A DNA stretch of 64,000 nucleotides. It comes from Hymenobacter edaphi (GTDB lineage: Bacteria; Bacteroidota; Bacteroidia; Cytophagales; Hymenobacteraceae). Below the pieces are notes generated by a model. The model searched no databases, was not told where the DNA came from, and worked only from the letters and a program-made list of their open reading frames with translations. The position numbers and the translations under genes are program-made. Below are positions 58,345 to 64,000 of the stretch, one piece after another (position 1 is the first letter of the stretch; every line of letters starts with the position of its first letter). Location of the stretch: assembly GCF_003258365.1 (NCBI RefSeq), contig NZ_QHKM01000002.1, positions 186,001-250,000 on the forward strand. The letters run 5' to 3'.

Positions 58345-58530
58345 GTCAGGCCGAGCAAAGTCGAGACATCCCGCGGGCGTTGCGCCTCACCCCCCGGCCC
58401 CCTCTCCGAAGAGGGGAGCCCGCCGGAGCGGTAGAGCTGCTTCAGCTGCGCTAAGCAGGACAATACTATCTGACTTAACCCACGAGCTGTCCCGACTTTG
58501 CTCGACATGACGTTCTTTTTCGGGCGTGTT
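58345..58530. repeat. Dispersed repeat with imperfect ends
   Basis: GCCGAGCAAAGTCGAGACAT on the left and the complement-like TGTCCCGACTTTGCTCGACA on the right bound about 185 bp of non-coding DNA. Inside, 58385-58407 is a 23-bp exact copy of the arm at 8608. Probably a small non-autonomous repeat. Confidence 0.55.
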
Positions 58531-58565
58531 GGCCCGTTGTGCCTTCGCGTCGCTGCTGGCCTCGC

Positions 58566-59612
58566 TTACGCCAATTGCAGCGCAGGCTGCGCTAAGCGGG
58601 GCCGCACCCCGGCCGGCAGCTGCTCCAGCAGCAGCTTGTCGATAACGGCGGCGGTGTGGTCGGGGTAGTCGACGGGCACCGGCTGGCCGTGGTGCAGCCA
58701 GTGGTCGAGGCGGGGCAGGTGCTTGTCTTTCAGGCTTCTCACAACGGGCACGCCCAGGGCGGCCAGGGCGGCGGCGTTGCACTGCTGCTCAAACTGATTT
58801 TTCATGGGCACCACCAGCAGCTTTTTGCCCAGGTACAGGGCCTCGGCGGGCGTCTCGAAGCCGGCGCCGCAGAGCACCCCGCTGCTGCGGGCCAGCGAGT
58901 CGAGAAAGGCCGCGCCGCTCACCGGGCGTACCCGCACGTTGTCGTGCTCGGCCTCCACCGGGCTGTGCTTGCTGAACACCTCCCAGGTCACGGCCCGGCT
59001 GAGGTAGCGCAGGCGTTGCACCAGCGTAGCCTCGTCGAAGGCGGGCAAATACACGGTGTAGTGGCCCTCGTCGGTGGGCGTCAGGGCGCGCACCTGCCGG
59101 CGGATAACGGGCGTGCTGATGCCCGGCGCGTAGGCCTGGAAATGAAAGCCGTACTGGGCCGTGCTCGGGGCGTAGTGGCGCAGCACGGCCCGGCCCATGA
59201 TATCCAGCTTCGGGGGCTGCGGGGCCAGCGGGTGCAGCACGGCGCTCTGGTGGCTCAGGGCTACGCAGGGCACCCCGCGCAGCTGGCAGGCCCAGGCCGA
59301 CACGGGTTCAAAGTCGCTGATGACCAAATCGTAGTCCTGCACCCGCAGCTGCTCAATCTCGCGCAGCAGCCGCGCCGATTTCAGCTGCCAGAAGGTGCGG
59401 GCGAAGTCCACGCCGCCCTTCTTGCCGAAGATGAAGCCCAGGCCGTGGCAGCGGTAGCGCACCGGGAAGGGGAGGGGCAGGTCGGCCGGCGGGCCGCTCA
59501 GCAGCACGTCGAGGCGGGCGGCGCGCTGCTGCAGCAGGGGCACCACATCGAGGGCGCGGGCGAGGTGGCCGTTGCCGGTGCCCTGAATGGCGTAAAGAAT
59601 GCGGGGTTCCAA
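58566..59612 (-). CDS. MurG-like glycosyltransferase family protein
   Basis: A 348-residue GT-B fold protein. The N-terminal half opens ILYAIQGTGNGHLARALDVVPLL, with the glycine-rich loop typical of MurG/MGDG-synthase-like enzymes; DYDLVISDFEPVSAWAC and CVALSHQSAV follow. The C-terminal half has GVLCGAGFETPAEALYLGKKLLVVPMKNQFEQQCNAAALAALG (in parts), the nucleotide-sugar binding pattern. The donor and acceptor are unknown; a glycolipid product is a guess. It lies 21 bp after the phosphoesterase stop, so co-transcription is likely. Confidence 0.87.
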   Translation of the reverse strand: MEPRILYAIQGTGNGHLARALDVVPLLQQRAARLDVLLSGPPADLPLPFPVRYRCHGLGFIFGKKGGVDFARTFWQLKSARLLREIEQLRVQDYDLVISDFEPVSAWACQLRGVPCVALSHQSAVLHPLAPQPPKLDIMGRAVLRHYAPSTAQYGFHFQAYAPGISTPVIRRQVRALTPTDEGHYTVYLPAFDEATLVQRLRYLSRAVTWEVFSKHSPVEAEHDNVRVRPVSGAAFLDSLARSSGVLCGAGFETPAEALYLGKKLLVVPMKNQFEQQCNAAALAALGVPVVRSLKDKHLPRLDHWLHHGQPVPVDYPDHTAAVIDKLLLEQLPAGVRPRLAQPALQLA

Positions 59613-59633
59613 TTCTGAGTGGTGAATGCGGAA

Positions 59634-60506
59634 TTATGAATTGGGGCTGCGGTGGAGGTGGAATTCCTTCAGCAGCTCGGCCAGCAGGGTGTCGGCGGAG
59701 GTTTCGGCGGCGGCGTCGACGTCCAAGTCGCTGGCGTCGGCGGTTTGCGTGCGCGGGTCGTCGGCGTAGCGGTAGAGCTGCCAGCCCGCGGCGGCGGTGT
59801 ATTCGAGGGCGGTGAGGTTTTCCACCCAGTCGCCGGAGTTCAGGTAAGTAACCGTGCCCGCGGCGGTGGCGACGGGCCGGATGTCGGGGCAGTGAATGTG
59901 GCCACAGGCCACGTACTGGTAGCCCTCGTCGATGGCAATGCGGGCGGCGGTCTGCTCGAAGTCGCTGACCAGGCTCACGGCGCTTTTCACGCGGTCTTTC
60001 ACCAGCTTGGAGAGCTGCACGCGCGGGCGCCCCAGCCGGCGCAGCGCCCAGTTGACGAGGCGGTTGAGCAGGATCAGCAAATCGTAGCCCTCGGCCCCGA
60101 GCTTGGCCAGCCAGCGCGAGTGGCGCATGGTCACGTCGAACACGTCGCCGTGAAACAGCCAGGTGCGGCCGTGGGGTAAGTCGAGCACCAGCTTGTTTTC
60201 GATGCTGAGCGCGCCGAGGCGGGTGCCGGCAAAGCGGCGCAGCAGCTCGTCGTGGTTGCCGGTGAGGTAGTGGATGCGGGTGCCCTTGGCGGCCAGGCCG
60301 GCCAGGTGGCGCACCACCTGCATGTGGGCGGCGGGCCAGTAGCTTTTGCTGAACTGCCAGATGTCGACGATGTCGCCGTTGAGCACCAGCACCCGGGGTT
60401 TGAGGCTCTTGAGGTAGCGCAGCAGCTCGCGGGCGTGGCAGCCGTAGGTGCCCAGGTGCACGTCGGACACCACCACCACGTCGACGCGGCGTTTGGGAGG
60501 GCGCAT
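59634..60506 (-). CDS. LpxH-like metallophosphoesterase
   Basis: A 290-residue calcineurin-type phosphoesterase related to UDP-2,3-diacylglucosamine hydrolase. The metal-binding motifs are in order: DVHLG, GDIVDIW, GNHDE, FHGDVFD and GHIHCPD. Relatives act on lipid-linked phosphates; the true substrate is uncertain because canonical LpxH is smaller. Its ATG overlaps the stop of the upstream small gene in TGATG, a sign of coupled translation. The last codons and stop lie in a dispersed repeat (59609-59641). Confidence 0.9.
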   Translation of the reverse strand: MRPPKRRVDVVVVSDVHLGTYGCHARELLRYLKSLKPRVLVLNGDIVDIWQFSKSYWPAAHMQVVRHLAGLAAKGTRIHYLTGNHDELLRRFAGTRLGALSIENKLVLDLPHGRTWLFHGDVFDVTMRHSRWLAKLGAEGYDLLILLNRLVNWALRRLGRPRVQLSKLVKDRVKSAVSLVSDFEQTAARIAIDEGYQYVACGHIHCPDIRPVATAAGTVTYLNSGDWVENLTALEYTAAAGWQLYRYADDPRTQTADASDLDVDAAAETSADTLLAELLKEFHLHRSPNS

Positions 60507-60709
60507 CAGGCGGCGGCGCGAAGCTGGTAGCGGCGGCGCGCCGGGGCCGGGCGCCAGGCCTGCCGGCCGGCGCCGTGCAGGCTGCGCTGCCAGGCCATCA
60601 GGCTGCCGGTGCGGTAGGCCAGCAGCAGAATCAGCTCGCAGAGCGCGTAGCTCAGCCGGCGCAGCCAGGCCGGGGCGGAAGACGTCGAATCAAGCACGGA
60701 GCGGCTCAT
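60506..60709 (-). CDS. Small hypothetical protein coupled to the phosphoesterase
   Basis: A 67-residue protein: one hydrophobic segment (LSYALCELILLLAYRTG) and a strongly basic C-terminus (RQAWRPAPARRRYQLRAAA). No family recognised. Support comes from the one-base TGATG overlap with the next gene and from similar base composition. It may be a membrane-associated helper for the phosphoesterase, or a short leader frame that brings ribosomes to it. Confidence 0.5.
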   Translation of the reverse strand: MSRSVLDSTSSAPAWLRRLSYALCELILLLAYRTGSLMAWQRSLHGAGRQAWRPAPARRRYQLRAAA

Positions 60710-60878
60710 AACCAGCGGGTTGAAATTCGCTTCGAAGTACGCGCGGCGCCGTTATGCCGCCGTGAAGTCCGCGTTATGGTTTAGTCATCATTTGCCAGGT
60801 TACGGCGCGGTTACGGCCGGCCCGCGGAAGTACACGATACGGTAGCCCGCCGGTAACATTCCGCTAACGGGGCGCGGG

Positions 60879-60886
60879 TAGTTTTG
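60879..60886 (+). promoter_or_regulatory. Candidate -7 box (TAGTTTTG) of the SusC gene
   Basis: TAGTTTTG matches TAnnTTTG and ends 27 bp before the ATG at 60914. No clear -33 element. Confidence 0.4.
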
Positions 60887-60913
60887 CCGCCAAGACCAAA
60901 CCTCCCCCAACAC

Positions 60914-63900
60914 ATGTTGTTCCGTGATTTAGCGCGAGTTACGCAACTCGGCGCGGCCGGTATTCCCTTGCTTTTTCTGGGCCATTCGGTACTGGCGCAA
61001 GCCCAATCGGTGACGGGCCTTGTGACCGATGAAAAGGGCCAGGCCCTGCCCGGCGCTACCGTGGTGGTGAAGGGCTCGACCACCGGCGCCACCACCGACG
61101 CCGAGGGCCGCTACCGGGTGCAGGCCGCCCCGGATGCCACCCTGCTCGTCACCTTTATCGGCTACACCCCGCGGGAGGTGCCGGTGAGCGGGCAGGAGGC
61201 GCTGAACGTGCAGCTCGCGCCCGATGCCAAGCAACTCAATGAGGTGGTGGTGACGGCCCTGGGCATCAAGCGCGAGCAAAAGGCCCTGGGCTACGCCACC
61301 CAGACGGTGAGCGGGGAAAGCCTGACCAACGCCCGCCCCAACAACTTCGCCCAGGCGCTGTCGGGCAAGGTGGCGGGGCTGAATCTGATTTCGCCCGGCT
61401 CGGGCCCGGTGAATTCCACACGGATTTCGCTGCGCGGTGACAACTCGCTGAACCCCAACGGCAACAACGCCCTCATCGTGCTCGACGGGGTGCCCATGAA
61501 CAGCGGTCTGAACGGCTCGGGCGTGAGTAGCGCCTACGGGGCCGGCTCGGGCAACGACGTGCCCATCGACTTCGGCAACGGCATTGCCGACATCAACCCC
61601 GACGACATTGCCAGCATCACGGTGCTCAAGGGCGCCTCGGCCACGGCCCTGTACGGCTCGCGGGCGGCCAACGGGGCGCTGATTATCACCACCAAGAGCG
61701 GCTCGCGGCAAAATAAAGGCCTGGGCGTGACGGTGAACAGCAACTTCAGCGTGAACACCGTGCTCCGGTGGCCCGACTACCAGTACGAGTACGGGCAGGG
61801 CACCGGCCGCTCCTTCAACGCCGCCGGCGAACCGTACTACTCCTACGGCGCCTCGGCCGACGGGGCCAACACCGGCGGCACCAGCAGCGCCTTCGGGCCG
61901 AAGTTCAACGGGCAGCTGTACTACCAGTACGACCCGGCGACGCAGACCCAATCCACCGAAAGGCTGCCTTGGGTGCCCTACAAGGACAACATCAAGGGCT
62001 TTTACCGCACGGGCTCCACCCTCACCAACAGCGTGGCCCTGGAAGGCGGCAACGAAACCAGCTCCATTCGCGGCTCGGTGACGCACTCCAAGAACGAGTG
62101 GATCATGCCCAACACCGGCTACGACCGGCTCACGGCGGCCGTCAGCGCCCAGCACACTATTGCCAATAAGCTGAAGCTGGCCACCAAGGTGAACTTCACC
62201 AACCGCTGGAGCGACAACCTGCCGGCCACGGGCTACAACAACCAGTCCTTGGCCTACTTCATGATCTTCCAGAACCCGAACGTGCCGCTGGACGCCTACC
62301 GCACGATCTGGAAAACCGGGCAGGAGCAGATCGACCAGGTGCACCCGTTCAGCACCTTCATCGACAACCCCTACCTGATTGCCCACGAAATGACCAACGC
62401 GGTGGACACGCGCACCACCGTGGGCAACCTCTCGGCCACCTACCAGTTCACCCCGACGCTGGACCTCTTGGTGCGCTCGGGCCTGGCGGCGACGCAGGAG
62501 GAGCGGGAGCAGCGCCGACCCTACAGCACGGCCAACTTCCAGCGCGGCTACTACAAGCAGCAGACCATCAGCCAGTACGAATCGAACACCGACTTCCTGC
62601 TGACCTACCACCAGCCCAAGGCCGGGCGCTTCGACCTGCGCACCTCGGTGGGCGGCAACGTGATGTACCGGCACTTTCGCGGCATGGACGCGGAGGTGGA
62701 AAACCTGGTCATCCCGGGCGTGTACAAGCTCACCAACGGGGCCAGCAATCCGCTGGTCAACAGCGTCATCACCAACCGGCAGATCAACAGCCTGTACGCG
62801 CTGGCCTCGGTGTCGTTCGACGATAAAATCTTCGTGGACCTCACCGGGCGCAACGACTGGTCGAGCACCCTGCCGCGGCAGAACAACTCGTTTTTCTACC
62901 CGTCGATTTCGTCCAGCTTTATTCTGAACGAGCTGCTGCCGCTGCCCGCTTCCATTTCGCTGGCCAAGCTGCGGCTCTCGGCGGCGCAGGTGGGCAACGA
63001 TACCGACCCCTACCGCACCCGCAAGTACTACGGCCGCAGCGACTTCCCCGGCTCCGGCTCGGTGCCGACGACGCTGCACAACACCAACTTCAAGCCGGAA
63101 ATCACCACCAGCTACGAGGCCGGCGCGGAGTACCTGATGCTGCAGGGCCGCCTGGGCGCCGACGTGACGGTGTACCAGAACGTGACCCGCAACCAGATCC
63201 TGGAAGTGCCCCTGGACCCCACCACCGGCTACAGCCGGGCCGTGCTGAACGCGGGCAAGGTGCGCAACCGCGGCGTGGAAGTGGTGCTGCACGGCCGCCC
63301 CGTCGACGCGGAAAACTTCAAGTGGAAATCGACCGTGACCTGGGCCCGCAACCGCAACCGCGTCATGAGCCTGGCCGAGGGGCTGGTGGATCAGCAGGTC
63401 ATCGGCACGGGCGGCACGGCCACCTTGCTGGCCACCGTGGGCGGCACCACCGGCGACATCTGGGGCTACGGCTTCGACCGCGCGCCCGACGGGCAGATCC
63501 TCTACACCAAGGACGGGCTGCCGGTGCAGCCGGCCAACATCAAGTACATCGGCCGGGCCTTTGCTGATTGGAAGGGCGGGTTCCTGAACGAGTTTCAGGT
63601 GCGCAACTTCCGCTTCAGCATCCTCTTCGACGGGCAGTACGGCGGTATCATCTACTCGCAGACGCACCACAAGATGACCGAGCAGGGCAAGCTGGAGCAC
63701 ACCCTGCGCGGCCGCGAGGAAGGCTACATCATCGGCGACGGGGTGGTGCCGAATGCCGACGGCTCGTACTCGCCCAACACCAAGCAGGTTATTCCGGCCG
63801 CCTACTACGCCGAGTACTACCGCCGCGCCAACATCGAGGCCAACTCCTTCGACGCCAGCTTTCTGAAGCTGCGCGAGACGCGCATCGACTACACCATTCC

Positions 63901-64000
63901 GGCCAGCCTACTGGCCCGCACCAAGGCCCTGCGCGGGGCCACCATCGGCCTCTACGGCCGCGACCTGGCTATGTGGACCAAGTTCCCCATGTTCGACCCG
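60914..64000 (+). CDS. SusC/RagA-type TonB-linked outer-membrane receptor (partial, runs off the window)
   Basis: At least 1029 codons with no stop before the window ends. It starts with a signal sequence (MLFRDLARVTQLGAAG, then IPLLFLGHSVLAQAQ), a carboxypeptidase-regulatory-like beta domain (VTGLVTDEKGQALPGATVVV, FIGYTP), then the plug: LNEVVVTALGIKREQKALGY, SGKVAGLNLISPG, ALIVLDGVPMN, DDIASITVLKGASATALYG and SRAANGALIITTKSG. The rest is the 22-strand barrel. Such receptors import glycans or peptides with a SusD lipoprotein, expected just beyond the window. Confidence 0.95.
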   Translation, partial: MLFRDLARVTQLGAAGIPLLFLGHSVLAQAQSVTGLVTDEKGQALPGATVVVKGSTTGATTDAEGRYRVQAAPDATLLVTFIGYTPREVPVSGQEALNVQLAPDAKQLNEVVVTALGIKREQKALGYATQTVSGESLTNARPNNFAQALSGKVAGLNLISPGSGPVNSTRISLRGDNSLNPNGNNALIVLDGVPMNSGLNGSGVSSAYGAGSGNDVPIDFGNGIADINPDDIASITVLKGASATALYGSRAANGALIITTKSGSRQNKGLGVTVNSNFSVNTVLRWPDYQYEYGQGTGRSFNAAGEPYYSYGASADGANTGGTSSAFGPKFNGQLYYQYDPATQTQSTERLPWVPYKDNIKGFYRTGSTLTNSVALEGGNETSSIRGSVTHSKNEWIMPNTGYDRLTAAVSAQHTIANKLKLATKVNFTNRWSDNLPATGYNNQSLAYFMIFQNPNVPLDAYRTIWKTGQEQIDQVHPFSTFIDNPYLIAHEMTNAVDTRTTVGNLSATYQFTPTLDLLVRSGLAATQEEREQRRPYSTANFQRGYYKQQTISQYESNTDFLLTYHQPKAGRFDLRTSVGGNVMYRHFRGMDAEVENLVIPGVYKLTNGASNPLVNSVITNRQINSLYALASVSFDDKIFVDLTGRNDWSSTLPRQNNSFFYPSISSSFILNELLPLPASISLAKLRLSAAQVGNDTDPYRTRKYYGRSDFPGSGSVPTTLHNTNFKPEITTSYEAGAEYLMLQGRLGADVTVYQNVTRNQILEVPLDPTTGYSRAVLNAGKVRNRGVEVVLHGRPVDAENFKWKSTVTWARNRNRVMSLAEGLVDQQVIGTGGTATLLATVGGTTGDIWGYGFDRAPDGQILYTKDGLPVQPANIKYIGRAFADWKGGFLNEFQVRNFRFSILFDGQYGGIIYSQTHHKMTEQGKLEHTLRGREEGYIIGDGVVPNADGSYSPNTKQVIPAAYYAEYYRRANIEANSFDASFLKLRETRIDYTIPASLLARTKALRGATIGLYGRDLAMWTKFPMFDP

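Overview
The window comes from a high-GC member of the Bacteroidota, most likely Hymenobacter or a close relative in the Cytophagales. The evidence is secreted proteins with type IX secretion sorting tails, a SusC/RagA TonB-linked receptor, the folP-cdaA pair, a DUF1599 plus DoxX-type (BT_3928-like) gene pair, promoter-like TAnnTTTG boxes, little sign of Shine-Dalgarno sequences, and dispersed intergenic inverted repeats. The genus is inferred from overall character, not from a marker gene.

Layout. (1) 1-21,250 is chromosomal backbone: TerC, glycine C-acetyltransferase (kbl), a NamZ-like exo-muramidase, folP-cdaA (dihydropteroate synthase and c-di-AMP synthase), DUF1599, DoxX/BT_3928, an oligopeptide-type ABC permease, shikimate kinase, a fatty-acid hydroxylase, two large type IX secreted proteins, a degenerate Rieske-like lipoprotein and tRNA-Asn(GTT). 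(2) About 21,236-47,528 is a genomic island of roughly 26.3 kb inserted at the 3' end of tRNA-Asn. A 15-bp direct repeat flanks it, and ACCAGTACA-type repeats, probably integrase arm sites, lie inside both ends. It carries a tyrosine recombinase, small HTH regulators, a RepL-like gene with two iteron-like repeats, and a type I restriction-modification operon (hsdR-hsdS-AlbA/Schlafen ATPase-hsdM). After a gene-poor stretch comes an AraC-linked redox region: three aldo/keto reductases, flavodoxin, cupin, carboxymuconolactone decarboxylase and a PaoABC-like molybdenum aldehyde oxidoreductase. (3) 47,529-49,900 is a decayed flank with a broken aldo/keto reductase-NmrA chimera, an 82-bp scrap of the molybdoenzyme gene and a second truncated AraC sensor gene. 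(4) 50,300-64,000 is backbone: GH2 beta-galactosidase, NhaA, a choice-of-anchor I protein, GH1 beta-glucosidase, a MurG-like glycosyltransferase, an LpxH-like phosphoesterase and a SusC receptor running off the window.

The strongest new signal is a conserved operator-like motif, two TTTGA half-sites exactly 21 bp apart with a conserved spacer. It occurs five times, upstream of the exported aldo/keto reductase-flavodoxin unit, the cytoplasmic aldo/keto reductase gene, the molybdoenzyme operon and both truncated AraC genes. This looks like one AraC regulon for aldehyde or redox stress. Several of its products carry export signals (Tat, Sec or lipoprotein), which is unusual for aldo/keto reductase and flavodoxin.

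Other structural signals are a four-unit 41-bp palindromic repeat array with compensatory base changes between two convergent genes, and repeated use of long perfect hairpins (17-30 bp stems) at 3' gene ends.
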